Positions 29,912-38,281 of a stretch of 64,000 nucleotides of DNA are shown piece by piece. Under the pieces are notes generated by a model. The model was not told where the DNA came from. It made no database searches and was given only the letters and a program-made list of their open reading frames with translations. Made by a program: the position numbers and the translations under genes. The first letter of the stretch is position 1. Every line of letters begins with the position of its first letter. Source of the stretch: Gammaproteobacteria bacterium (GTDB lineage Bacteria; Pseudomonadota; Gammaproteobacteria; Thiohalobacterales; Thiohalobacteraceae); assembly GCA_018819175.1 (NCBI GenBank), contig JAHJQQ010000033.1:24495-88494 (forward strand). Reading direction: 5' to 3'.

Positions 29912-30088
29912 ATGAATCGTAACCGCAAGGTCGATCCATCTGACGTTCCAGCCGCATTTTTATTGAGCGATCACGCTTCCGTGATCGTGTTTCCCGTTTT
30001 TGAGGTCCCGGGCGATTCCGCTGCACTCTGCGCGTGCCATGGGCGTTTGGTTGTTCAATCCATATCAATATCAGGATCAAGCCATTAA
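29912..30088 (+). CDS. Possible 58-aa leader ORF
   Basis: ATG 29912 is preceded by AGGAGG at 29901-29906 with ideal spacing, and the frame MNRNRKVDPSDVPAAFLLSD runs 58 codons. A perfect 8-bp stem with a CTTC tetraloop is embedded in it. No family is recognised. It could be a genuine small protein, a translated leader, or chance next to a structured RNA. Confidence 0.3.
   Translation: MNRNRKVDPSDVPAAFLLSDHASVIVFPVFEVPGDSAALCACHGRLVVQSISISGSSH
29968..30001 (+). terminator. Candidate hairpin terminator/attenuator
   Basis: CGATCACG-CTTC-CGTGATCG forms a perfect stem-loop at 29968-29987, followed by TGTTTCCCGTTTTT. It lies about 170 bp before the VPLPA-CTERM gene and could end the leader transcript. 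The T tract is interrupted, so the call is weak. Confidence 0.35.
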
Positions 30089-30172
30089 TGTTTTCAATAT
30101 CAAACCTTGCTACAGATACAACAACAAAATACGGACGTTTAACGCACACGTGGAATTGGAGGAAACAGCGCC

Positions 30173-30979
30173 ATGGTAAATAACAACAAGGCCAACCGAC
30201 CGGGTATTAGGGCCGCACTTTCATCAGCGTTGTTTCTGGTAGCCACGTCGGCGTCTGCTGTGACGGTAGACGGGGATCTCACCGACATCATGTTTGCGGT
30301 TAGTTCCAGTCCCTACAACAAAGCCACTGCACTTGATCCAATGGGTAGTAGTGATTCTCCTACAACAGAAAGTAATAATGGCTTTGATATCCAGAATGTC
30401 TACTCCTTTTACGATGTGTCGCTGGATACGCTGTATCTGGGAATGAGTGTGTATGGCACAGTGGGTGATTCTCGTGCTATCAACGACATAACTTCATGCG
30501 GGAGTGAGAGGACCCAACCAAGCTGTTTGACCTTACCGAGTACCAATCGATCGATATTTGACTCAAATGAAACTTACGGCTTCTCGCTTTTCAAAGGAAC
30601 TTCGATCAACGATCCTGGTTTGCTCGGCTACACTGTTGTGGGAGCAGATAATGGTACAGATAGCGGATCATTTAATGGTGGTCTTAATCCTTATTCACTG
30701 ATAGTCGATTATAAGGTAAGCGAGTCGTTCAACGGGGTTGAATTCAGCATTACTGGTCTCAATGCCCCATTATCACCTTTTAGCTTTACCAATCCTGCAG
30801 ATCTACTGATCCTATTCAAGGCCGGATCTGCTGATCTCAATTCGGCTTCTACAGGTGCCGAAGATTCTCATTTGTTACAAATGCAGGTCGTGCCCGTACC
30901 GGCTGCGGCATGGCTTTTAGGTTCAGGTCTGGTCGGTTTGATTGGATTGGCGCGGCGCCAACGTAGTTCGTCGACATGA
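30173..30979 (+). CDS. VPLPA-CTERM (PEP-CTERM-type) exported protein
   Basis: 268 aa with signal peptide (cleavage near TSASA-VTVDGD), a beta-rich Ser/Thr/Asn-rich body and a C-terminal sorting signal: VVPVPAAAWLLGSGLVGLIG followed by basic LARRQR. This tripartite tail is recognised by an exosortase, which would be encoded elsewhere. The body (TVDGDLTDIMFAVSS, DIQNVYSFYDVSLDTLYLGM) suggests a surface beta-sandwich; the function is unknown. Strong ribosome-binding site GGAGGAAA before ATG 30173. The next exoprotein gene follows 136 bp on. Confidence 0.9.
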   Translation: MVNNNKANRPGIRAALSSALFLVATSASAVTVDGDLTDIMFAVSSSPYNKATALDPMGSSDSPTTESNNGFDIQNVYSFYDVSLDTLYLGMSVYGTVGDSRAINDITSCGSERTQPSCLTLPSTNRSIFDSNETYGFSLFKGTSINDPGLLGYTVVGADNGTDSGSFNGGLNPYSLIVDYKVSESFNGVEFSITGLNAPLSPFSFTNPADLLILFKAGSADLNSASTGAEDSHLLQMQVVPVPAAAWLLGSGLVGLIGLARRQRSSST

Positions 30980-31115
30980 GATAAGGCTTTTACGAGGTGG
31001 TGAACAGAGGCTAGGAATATACGAATTAATACTAGCATTCTGGAAATAATAACCAGGGTATAAACCTACTATTCGGAATATCCCAGCGATATATTCGGAT
31101 TAATGAGGCAAGCAC

Positions 31116-32966
31116 ATGGACCTTAAAAGAAGAATGATCGGAGGCGCCTTGCTCGGGCTTTTCGCCGGCATGGCCACAGTGGCTCCCACGTATGCAGCAA
31201 ATACTTACACGATTACGGATGCTCAGGAAATCGGCGCCTTCCCCAGTGGCTACGATATCAAGGAAATTACCTTCACACTGGATGCCAATTTTAATCTGAC
31301 CGCCGACATTATTCCCTGGGGTGTTCCTGGTGATGCGGATGGTGATGGCGATCCGAATGCCTCTTCTGTTCCATTATCCATCACCGACGATGTTGGTGTA
31401 GGCCCCACCGAATATCTGGAAATCGACATGGAGTGTGGCGCAGTTGATGTCTCCAACGGCTGCAGTCCAAATGTGATCGTCACCTATACTGACAACACAC
31501 TCTCAGTGTATAACTTGCTCACAGCGGCAGATCTAACGCCCTTCGTTTCATTTACAGTGCTGCCTGATCGATACGTGATGACCATTACGGATCTGCTCGG
31601 TTTCAAAACTGCGTTAGGTATTTCTACCACAGCTGTCAATTTTGGCGCATTCCATTTTGTGGCAAGCTTCAGCGACGCCCAGGAAGACGATTCCGTTCCT
31701 GATAACTTCGCCTGCGAGGCCGTCCACCTGGATCCTCCCGATGTCGCCAAGTGTGATCTTCTACTCCAGAAGACGTCCAACGTCAGTACAGTCGGTCCGC
31801 TGGCCATGGCGATCGGTAACGAGGATGACCATGACGATTCATCAGACTGGAATTCTGATAGTCACTCGGACCGTAATCACAGTGGTGATTCGGATGACAG
31901 CGATTCGGATTCCGGTACCAGCCATTCCTGTGGCTGCAAAGGCAAAGTCAGTCAGTTGAAGCTTCGCTATATGGGTACCTCCCCGACGACAGTCAAAGTT
32001 GACCGTATCGATCCCTTTGGTACCACGCTGTTCCCTTCGACCGCGATCCTTCCGGGTGATGTCTTCACGGTCAATGGCTCAAGTTATGGTCCGAAGGGTT
32101 TCAAGGGCACCTTGGGTGTAGGTATCAGCATTACTGAAAATGGTGAGAATCCGGTTCAAATTCACACCAGCTGTTCGGAGCCGGTTGGCCCGGGATTGAT
32201 TGCGGGGAACTTTGAGGTGGTCAGCGGTAATAGCAAGAAATTCAGCAAGCCGCTCTGTCCGGTTGTTACAGATACTTGCCCCGCCAACCAAAAGGTTACC
32301 TATACCTACACGGTGACCAACAACGGTACTGCCGTCAGTGATCTGGTAGTGACCGATAACAAGATGGTGGACCCGATCGCAGGTCCCATCAGTCTCGCGG
32401 CGGGGGCAACGAAGACCTTTACGGCAAACGCCTGTCTGTATGAAACCACGACCAACATTGCCAGCGCTTCGGGTACCTATGGTGCGAATAATGAAGCCTG
32501 CGCTGCCCCTGACGCATCGGTGACGGTCGAAATGCTGGTCAACACACCACCACAATGCACTCCGGGTGTTGATTGCGATGATGACCATCACAACCCGCCA
32601 TCGGGCGAGCATCATGGTTGCGGTCCGGATTTCTGGGGCGATCATAAGAAGCATAAGGCTCGTTGGAGATCGCATAAGGAAGACGATCGCTTTGATGCAT
32701 CATTCGGGGTCGACGCTTCGGGCAACAAGGGCTTGTTGAAAGTCCTTAAAGAGAAAAACTTCAGCGGTAGGGGCGCTGCCAGCAAGGATCTGCAACGTCA
32801 TGCTGCGGCGGCATTGCTCAACGCAAGCAACCCAGATGTGAATTATTTCTACACCGCTGGTGAAGTGGCTGAGATCGTGCTCAACGCCTACGCCACGAAG
32901 GACTTTGAGACTGCAAGAAACCTACTCAAGGCTCAAAATGATTGCGGTTGTCCGTTCAATGACTGA
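31116..32966 (+). CDS. Secreted Asp/His/Ser-rich multidomain protein
   Basis: 616 aa with signal peptide (ends PTYAA-NTYTITD). Order: N-terminal beta domain (about 25-215); a low-complexity Asp/Ser/His stretch at about 238-268 (DDHDDSSDWNSDSHSDRN); a CGCKGKVSQLKLRYMGTSPT beta domain; an Ig-like TYTYTVTNNGTAVSDLVVTD domain; a second His/Asp-rich linker (DCDDDHHNPPSGEHHG); and a C-terminal domain GCGPDFWGDHKK ... LQRHAAAALLNASNPDVNYF ending CGCPFND, of the type usually reading GCTPGFWK. Asp/His clusters could bind Ca2+ or metals. Function unknown; no sorting tail. A clear terminator follows. Confidence 0.88.
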   Translation: MDLKRRMIGGALLGLFAGMATVAPTYAANTYTITDAQEIGAFPSGYDIKEITFTLDANFNLTADIIPWGVPGDADGDGDPNASSVPLSITDDVGVGPTEYLEIDMECGAVDVSNGCSPNVIVTYTDNTLSVYNLLTAADLTPFVSFTVLPDRYVMTITDLLGFKTALGISTTAVNFGAFHFVASFSDAQEDDSVPDNFACEAVHLDPPDVAKCDLLLQKTSNVSTVGPLAMAIGNEDDHDDSSDWNSDSHSDRNHSGDSDDSDSDSGTSHSCGCKGKVSQLKLRYMGTSPTTVKVDRIDPFGTTLFPSTAILPGDVFTVNGSSYGPKGFKGTLGVGISITENGENPVQIHTSCSEPVGPGLIAGNFEVVSGNSKKFSKPLCPVVTDTCPANQKVTYTYTVTNNGTAVSDLVVTDNKMVDPIAGPISLAAGATKTFTANACLYETTTNIASASGTYGANNEACAAPDASVTVEMLVNTPPQCTPGVDCDDDHHNPPSGEHHGCGPDFWGDHKKHKARWRSHKEDDRFDASFGVDASGNKGLLKVLKEKNFSGRGAASKDLQRHAAAALLNASNPDVNYFYTAGEVAEIVLNAYATKDFETARNLLKAQNDCGCPFND

Positions 32967-32994
32967 TCGGGATTAAGTCGTCCCGATAAATTAT

Positions 32995-33022
32995 GCCCCG
33001 TCTTGGACGGGGCATTTTTTTT
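32995..33022 (+). terminator. Rho-independent terminator
   Basis: GCCCCGTC-TTG-GACGGGGC stem followed by ATTTTTTTT, 29 bp after the preceding stop. The clearest terminator in the window. Confidence 0.93.
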
Positions 33023-33109
33023 GGTACGTCAAGTTGATCATTGACCTGATATCTGCAAGTTCATAAAGCTATCGTCAAAAGCAATCGAGTTTATTTAAAC
33101 AGGCATTCC

Positions 33110-34450
33110 ATGCGAATTCTCCCGCACAACCTAATGGCTTTTAGCTATTTCTTAGTTGTGATAGTGGCCTATGCCGTGATGGCCATCTGGTATCCGATCG
33201 CCTATATGTGGGCAACGTATGAAGATCTCTACGGGGAATGGGCGCAGACATTCTATTTTACGCTGGCGTTTGTGTTCAGCATTACATTAGCCATAACCAG
33301 ATCCCAGCAGCGGCTGTTCTTTTCACTGTTGGCGGCCGCCTTGTTTTATGTCGTCATGGAAGAGATCTCCTGGGGGCAGCGAATCATAGGCTTCGAAACG
33401 CCGGAACTGCTGATGGAGCATAATATTCAGCAGGAGGCGAACCTCCATAACTTGCTCACGGGCCCTATCGATACCTGGATAAAGCGGGCGCTGGAATATG
33501 TGCTTGCAACCGCATTCGTCGGCTATGGTCTTATCTATCCACTGCTGATCCGCAGCCCGATAACCTGGTTGAAGCAGCTGGAGTCGCGCTGGTTGCCAGC
33601 ACCGCCGCTGTATCTATGGCCATATTTTGTCGTTGCCGCTTATTTGGAGCTGGATTATCTGGATTTCAATGAAGCAGAAGTTGCCGAGGTGCTGATCGGT
33701 GCTGCTATGACGATTTTTTGCGCTCATTACTGGTTCGCCCGACAGAGAAATTTGGATGTCCACCGGCCGGTAGATTGGCCGCCAGCTGTCTCCTGGCGAT
33801 TGGCGCTGTTGCTAATGGGTGTGATTGCGTTGAACGGATTCCTGTCGATTGTCACTACACAGGTACTCTATCGGAATCCGGTGAATACGGTGAAAACAGA
33901 CAACAGGTTACTGAATGGGTATGAAAAATTTGCAGACCGTTACGCAGGTTATGATCGCTGGCAGCACGCTATCGATTTATACCTGATAGTGCATAGGACG
34001 GAACCATCACGGACCTCCGTGATGCGACGTTTGGCTGATATCTACCAGAAGAGCGGTAATATTCACGGCTTTAACAAATATAACCAGATGGCGTTGAATA
34101 TACTGCTGGCCATGCAGGCTGAAAATCCCAACAAAGCCTCCACGCATCTCGCGCTCTACTTCACCTACCGTCAACGCGGTCTGGCGAGCAGAGCGGTCTA
34201 CCATCTGCAACAAGCGCATGCGCTGACTAAACAGCGCTATGAACAGAGCCCTGAGAGCGCCAATAGCGCCTATTGGTTGGCCAAGACTTACAGAGAACTG
34301 GGCGATTGGCGCAGTGCCAGTGAGTATTTTCGACAGGCTTTTGAACGAGAGCCGGCTACGATGAAATACCGCAAGGCTTATTTCGCAATGAAGCAGTATA
34401 CGGGGCAGGGCGTTGCTCAGGAATCGGAGGGCGATAACGACGATGAGTAG
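33110..34450 (+). CDS. Polytopic membrane protein with C-terminal TPR-like repeats
   Basis: 446 aa. The N-terminal half has about six membrane segments (FSYFLVVIVAYAVMAIWYPI, FYFTLAFVFSITLAIT, LFFSLLAAALFYVVMEEISW and others), with the conserved-looking loop EEISWGQRIIGFETPELLME and NIQQEANLHN. Residues about 270-435 are helical repeats (YAGYDRWQHAIDLYLIVHRT, LASRAVYHLQQAHALT, LGDWRSASEYFRQAFEREPA) typical of TPRs, probably cytoplasmic or periplasmic scaffolding. I know no function for this combination. It has its own promoter region after the terminator at 32995. Confidence 0.82.
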   Translation: MRILPHNLMAFSYFLVVIVAYAVMAIWYPIAYMWATYEDLYGEWAQTFYFTLAFVFSITLAITRSQQRLFFSLLAAALFYVVMEEISWGQRIIGFETPELLMEHNIQQEANLHNLLTGPIDTWIKRALEYVLATAFVGYGLIYPLLIRSPITWLKQLESRWLPAPPLYLWPYFVVAAYLELDYLDFNEAEVAEVLIGAAMTIFCAHYWFARQRNLDVHRPVDWPPAVSWRLALLLMGVIALNGFLSIVTTQVLYRNPVNTVKTDNRLLNGYEKFADRYAGYDRWQHAIDLYLIVHRTEPSRTSVMRRLADIYQKSGNIHGFNKYNQMALNILLAMQAENPNKASTHLALYFTYRQRGLASRAVYHLQQAHALTKQRYEQSPESANSAYWLAKTYRELGDWRSASEYFRQAFEREPATMKYRKAYFAMKQYTGQGVAQESEGDNDDE

Positions 34451-34488
34451 CGTTGCTGTATGCCATTCCAGCCAAACTACACAGCTGT

Positions 34489-34558
34489 TGTAGGAGCGGG
34501 CTTGCCCGCGAAGAGTTTGTAACGATAAATCTATGCGCGGACAAACCTGTTCCTACAG
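34489..34558. repeat. GTAGGAGCGGGCTTGCCCGCG REP element
   Basis: TGTAGGAGCGGGCTTGCCCG on the left and GTTCCTACAG on the right form the classic REP-type palindrome common in pseudomonads and relatives. Follows the TPR membrane gene. Confidence 0.8.
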
Positions 34559-34592
34559 GGCCATGTCACTTCATCGAGCTATATGAATCCTG

Positions 34593-34964
34593 TCAGATCA
34601 TGAATAGCGCGGCGGCTACTCGTCGTTGTTCATTAACCAGGACATTGTAGGTACGACAGGCGGCGGCGGTGTCCATGACTTCGACGCCAATGCCTTGCGT
34701 CTGCAACGCGGCCAGCAGACTCGGATGAGGGAAGCGCAGGGTCGCGCCAGTACCCAGAATGAGGATCTCCGGTTTCAGCTCAGCTGCGGCGAAAAGGTGC
34801 GCAGGCGCTAACTCCTCGATTGACTGGGGCGGCCAATCGCGGATCAGCCGCTCCGAGCTGATCACCAGACTCCGGGTCAGGGTTTCGTCGTTCACAGTCA
34901 CCGACCCCGGGGCATAGGCCCGGATGCGGTACAGTCCATCCTTGTCGTCTTCGGCAAAGCGCAT
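34593..34964 (-). CDS. Mth938-like domain protein (DUF498 family)
   Basis: 123 aa from ATG 34964 (MRFAEDDKDGLYRIRAYAPG); a TTG at 34985 would add seven residues. The domain is seen in SVTVNDETLTRSLVISSERL, ILILGTGATLRFPHPSLLAA and GIGVEVMDTAAACRTYNVLV. This small fold is found in many bacteria and in the human mitochondrial assembly factor NDUFAF3; the bacterial role is not known. Stands alone on the minus strand between repeats. Confidence 0.88.
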   Translation of the reverse strand: MRFAEDDKDGLYRIRAYAPGSVTVNDETLTRSLVISSERLIRDWPPQSIEELAPAHLFAAAELKPEILILGTGATLRFPHPSLLAALQTQGIGVEVMDTAAACRTYNVLVNEQRRVAAALFMI

Positions 34965-35016
34965 GCGGGCAAGATACAGGGGCAAGGGATTCGAGGCTAG
35001 AGAACCCCTGTATATT

Positions 35017-35254
35017 CCTAATAAACCTCTCCCACGGAATCACACGGAAATACACGGACGAGATCATTAGGGGAATCGCTGAATAATTCGTCATTCCGGC
35101 GCAGGCCAGAATGACGGTTTAGTAATAAATCTGAGGTTCTTTAGCAGTACGTCGGCACCGCGATGCCCCGCAAGGTGGTGAATAGTTGTTCCAGGAATGC
35201 ACTGTGTTTCAGTGTTTTCCGTGTGTTTCCGTGGCTGAAATGATTTTATTTAGG
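35017..35254 (-). mobile_element. CCTA...TAGG-family MITE, copy 3, split by a nested element
   Basis: Read on the minus strand it begins CCTAAATAAAATCATTTCAG and GCCACGGAAACACACGGAA (35216-35234), and ends with TTCCGTGTGATTCCGTGGGA then TTTATTAGG at 35017. Flanking pentamers ATATT and ATAAT differ at one base, as expected of an old target duplication. Its middle is interrupted at about 35069-35150 by a different repeat. Confidence 0.75.
35069..35150. repeat. CGTCATTCC element nested in the MITE
   Basis: CGTCATTCCGGCGCAGGCC followed by AGAATGACGGTTTAG forms the family palindrome. Ends GGGGAATCGCTGA and TCTGAGGTTCTTT are degenerate versions of the AAGGAACCTCTGA end. It separates two parts of the MITE that are contiguous in the copies at 11847 and 39459. 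Beyond it, 35255-35487 holds no recognisable gene. Confidence 0.75.
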
Positions 35255-35487
35255 ATAATTTGTCATTTCCGCATGCGGCGGAATGACGAAAGATCAGGCT
35301 CCTGGGCGCTATGCCGATCCCGACGAACCAATCTGAATCACCCCGTTCTTTCATATTTTTCAATGGGTTTTGCTGCAGCCATCTTGTAACCTGGCGGCGA
35401 TTTAAGTAACCTGCGCAGTTCCAACTGGAACCCGTCACCTGTCGTGCCGGAATCCACAAATCGCCAATCTTTCAGGGTATTGCCGTT

Positions 35488-36699
35488 TTGTTCGACGAAT
35501 TTTTGCGCATCAAGCGCCTGCCGCCATATGTCTTCAATATTGTTAACGAGCTCAAGGCCAAGGCCCGCGCCCGTGGCGAGGACATTATCGACTTCGGCAT
35601 GGGCAATCCCGATCAGCCGACGCCGGGTCATATCGTGGCCAAACTGGTCGAGGCTGCCCAACGCGGTGACACCCATCGCTATTCGCTTTCCAAGGGCATC
35701 CCGCGTCTGCGCAAGGCGATCTGCGATTGGTATAAGCGCCGCTATGACGTGACACTCGATCTCGAATCCGAGGCCATCGTCACCATCGGTTCCAAGGAAG
35801 GCCTGGCGCATCTGGCACTGGCCACGCTCGGCCCGGGCGATGCGGTGCTGGTGCCGAACCCGGCCTATCCGATCCATCCTTACGGCTTCGTCATCGCGGG
35901 TGCCGACATTCGCCACGTGCCGCTGGTGGAGGGTGTGGATTTCTTTGTGGAGTTGGAAAAGGCCATCAAGGACTCCTGGCCCAAGCCCAAAATGCTGGTG
36001 CTGAATTTCCCCGGCAATCCGACCGCGCAATGTGTAGATCTGGAATTCTTCGAACGCGTCGTGGCGATCTGCCGTGAGCACGATATCTGGATTGTTCACG
36101 ATCTGGCCTACGCCGATCTAGTGTTCGATGGTTATGTCGCGCCTTCGATCCTGCAGGTGCCGGGTGCCAAAGATATTGCCGTTGAATTCTTTACGCTGTC
36201 GAAAAGCTACAACATGCCGGGCTGGCGCGTTGGTTTCATGTGCGGCAACAAGACGCTGGTCGCGGCGCTGTCACGCATGAAGTCGTATCTCGATTACGGC
36301 ATGTTCACGCCCATTCAGATTGCGGCCATCACCGCGCTCGAAGGCCCGCAGAACTGCGTGCGTGAAATCGCGGAGCTGTATCGCAAGCGCCGTGACGTGT
36401 TGTGCGAAGGATTGAACGCAGCGGGCTGGCCAGTGCAAAAACCCAAGGGCACGATGTTCGTCTGGGCGCCGATTCCGGAACAGTACAAACACCTCGGCTC
36501 GTTGGAGTTCTGCAAGAAACTGCTGGAGGATGCCAAGGTCGCGGTCGCGCCTGGCATCGGCTTCGGATCCTATGGCGACGATCATGTGCGCTTCGGCCTT
36601 ATCGAGAATGAACACCGCACCCGTCAGGCGGTGCGCGGTATCCGCGATATGATCAGAAAAGATCAGAAGAAAGGCGCAGTGCAGGGAGTTGAAGCGTGA
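35488..36699 (+). CDS. alaC: AlaC-type pyruvate/glutamate aminotransferase
   Basis: PLP fold-type I transaminase making alanine from pyruvate and glutamate. 403 aa starting at TTG 35488 (FDEFLRIKRLPPYVFNIVNE), with CAGGG upstream. IIDFGMGNPDQPTPGHIV is the family block, NFPGNPTAQ contacts cofactor, and Lys239 in TLSKSYNMPGWRVGFM binds PLP. Directly precedes and overlaps hom by 4 nt; alaC-hom-thrC is a recurring gammaproteobacterial cluster. Confidence 0.93.
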   Translation: MFDEFLRIKRLPPYVFNIVNELKAKARARGEDIIDFGMGNPDQPTPGHIVAKLVEAAQRGDTHRYSLSKGIPRLRKAICDWYKRRYDVTLDLESEAIVTIGSKEGLAHLALATLGPGDAVLVPNPAYPIHPYGFVIAGADIRHVPLVEGVDFFVELEKAIKDSWPKPKMLVLNFPGNPTAQCVDLEFFERVVAICREHDIWIVHDLAYADLVFDGYVAPSILQVPGAKDIAVEFFTLSKSYNMPGWRVGFMCGNKTLVAALSRMKSYLDYGMFTPIQIAAITALEGPQNCVREIAELYRKRRDVLCEGLNAAGWPVQKPKGTMFVWAPIPEQYKHLGSLEFCKKLLEDAKVAVAPGIGFGSYGDDHVRFGLIENEHRTRQAVRGIRDMIRKDQKKGAVQGVEA

Positions 36700-38012
36700 A
36701 ACCAGTTAACGTAGGACTGTTGGGTTTGGGTACCGTCGGTGGCGGCACCTTTAACGTGTTGCAGCGCAATGCCAGCGAGATCGCGCGTCGTGCCGGCCGT
36801 GGCATTCAGATTACCCATGCCGCTGCGCGTGAGTATGATCCGGCGCGTCTGCCCGGTATCGAAAAGGTCAACATCACCCAGGATGGTTTCGACGTCGTCG
36901 ATAATCCGGATATCGATATTGTTATCGAACTCATCGGCGGTTACAGCCCCGCGCGCGAACTGGTGCTCAAGGCCATCGCCAACGGCAAGCATGTGGTCAC
37001 TGCGAACAAGGCCTTGATCGCCATGCACGGCGAAGAGATCTTCAAAGCCGCGCAGGACAAGGGTGTGATGGTCGCGTTCGAGGCGGCGGTCGGCGGTGGC
37101 ATACCGATCATCAAGGCGATCCGCGAAGGCCTGGCCGCGAATCAGATCGAATGGCTCGCGGGTATCATCAACGGCACCGGCAACTTCATTCTGACTGAAA
37201 TGCGCGATAAAGGTCGCGACTTCAACGATGTGTTGAAAGAGGCGCAGGCACTCGGTTATGCCGAGGCCGATCCGACCTTTGATGTGGAAGGCATAGACGC
37301 CGCCCACAAGCTGACGATTCTGGCCTCCATCGCCTTCGGTATTCCGCTGCAATTCAAGAAGACCTTCACCGAGGGCATCAGCAAAATCACCCGTGCCGAT
37401 GTCGAATATGCCGAGGAATTGGGCTATCGCATCAAGCATCTCGGCTTCGCGCGCCGCACGGAGCAGGGCGTCGAACTGCGCGTGCATCCGACCCTGATTC
37501 CGGAACGTCGACTCATCGCCAATGTCGATGGCGTGATGAACGCCGTGCTGGTAAAAGGCGATGCCGTGGGTCCGACGCTGTATTACGGTGCCGGCGCCGG
37601 CTCGGAACCGACGGCATCTGCCGTGATTGCAGACCTAGTCGATGTCACGCGCGTGCTCACCGCAGATCCGGGCAATCGTGTGCCGCATCTGGCCTTCCAG
37701 CCGAATGAACTGTCGGATATTCCGATTCTGTCGATGGAGGATATCGAGACGGCCTATTACCTGCGTCTGCTCGCCCAGGATAAGCCCGGCGTACTCGCCG
37801 ATATCACCCGCATCCTCGGTGACAATGGCATCAGTATCGAGGCGATCATTCAGAAAGAGGCCGCAGCGGAAGAAACCCGCGTGCCGATCATCCTGTTGAC
37901 ACATGTCGTGCGCGAAGGCCAGATGAATCAGGCCATCGCGAAGATCGAAGCGCTGAACTCCATCGAAGGCAGCGTGACGCGTATCCGTTTGGAATATCTG
38001 AGCGGTAAGTGA
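36696..38012 (+). CDS. hom: Homoserine dehydrogenase
   Basis: Reduces aspartate semialdehyde to homoserine for threonine and methionine synthesis. 438 aa: NAD(P)-binding start VNVGLLGLGTVGGGTFNVLQ, HVVTANKALIAMHGEEI, catalytic domain VGGGIPIIKAIREGLAANQI and GYAEADPTFDVEGIDAAHKL, and a C-terminal ACT domain (AYYLRLLAQDKPGVLADITR) likely giving threonine feedback. It is the monofunctional form, not fused to aspartokinase. Overlaps alaC; thrC follows after a repeat block. Confidence 0.96.
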   Translation: MKPVNVGLLGLGTVGGGTFNVLQRNASEIARRAGRGIQITHAAAREYDPARLPGIEKVNITQDGFDVVDNPDIDIVIELIGGYSPARELVLKAIANGKHVVTANKALIAMHGEEIFKAAQDKGVMVAFEAAVGGGIPIIKAIREGLAANQIEWLAGIINGTGNFILTEMRDKGRDFNDVLKEAQALGYAEADPTFDVEGIDAAHKLTILASIAFGIPLQFKKTFTEGISKITRADVEYAEELGYRIKHLGFARRTEQGVELRVHPTLIPERRLIANVDGVMNAVLVKGDAVGPTLYYGAGAGSEPTASAVIADLVDVTRVLTADPGNRVPHLAFQPNELSDIPILSMEDIETAYYLRLLAQDKPGVLADITRILGDNGISIEAIIQKEAAAEETRVPIILLTHVVREGQMNQAIAKIEALNSIEGSVTRIRLEYLSGK

Positions 38013-38024
38013 TTTCTATTTTAT

Positions 38025-38251
38025 GAACCGCCAAGACGCCAAGGACGCCAAGACAGAATTTTGAACCGCCAAGACGCCAAGAACGCCAAGTTGATTTTTG
38101 TAATTACACACTCAATTGGAAGAAGAGTTTTTCTATTTGGTATTCTTGGCGACCTTGGCGTCTTGGCGGTTCAATACAGGTTTTCTTGGCGTTCTTGGCG
38201 CCTTGGCGGTTCAAATAGATTTGTCTTGGTGTCTTTGGCGCCTTGGCAGTT
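38025..38251. repeat. ACCGCCAAG-family multi-arm inverted repeats
   Basis: Left arms GAACCGCCAAGACGCCAAG (about 38025 and 38063-38090) face right arms at 38145-38172, 38184-38211 and 38224-38251 (CTTGGCGTTCTTGGCGCC type). Same family as 16138-16275. It fills the hom-thrC gap and could form alternative large stem-loops in their shared transcript. Confidence 0.9.
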
Positions 38252-38281
38252 CATACATTCAAGATAGCAAGGTAGATTCTC

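Noticed and set aside
29881..29960. Cyclic-di-GMP riboswitch suggested by GGTAACGCAAACG
   Set aside because: The surrounding sequence lacks the paired P1-P3 elements and tetraloop receptor of the class I aptamer.
35338..36099. 253-codon minus-strand frame opposite alaC
   Set aside because: Mostly antisense to alaC. The part outside alaC (35338-35487) ends AAAKPIEKYERTG, but nothing identifies it as a gene.
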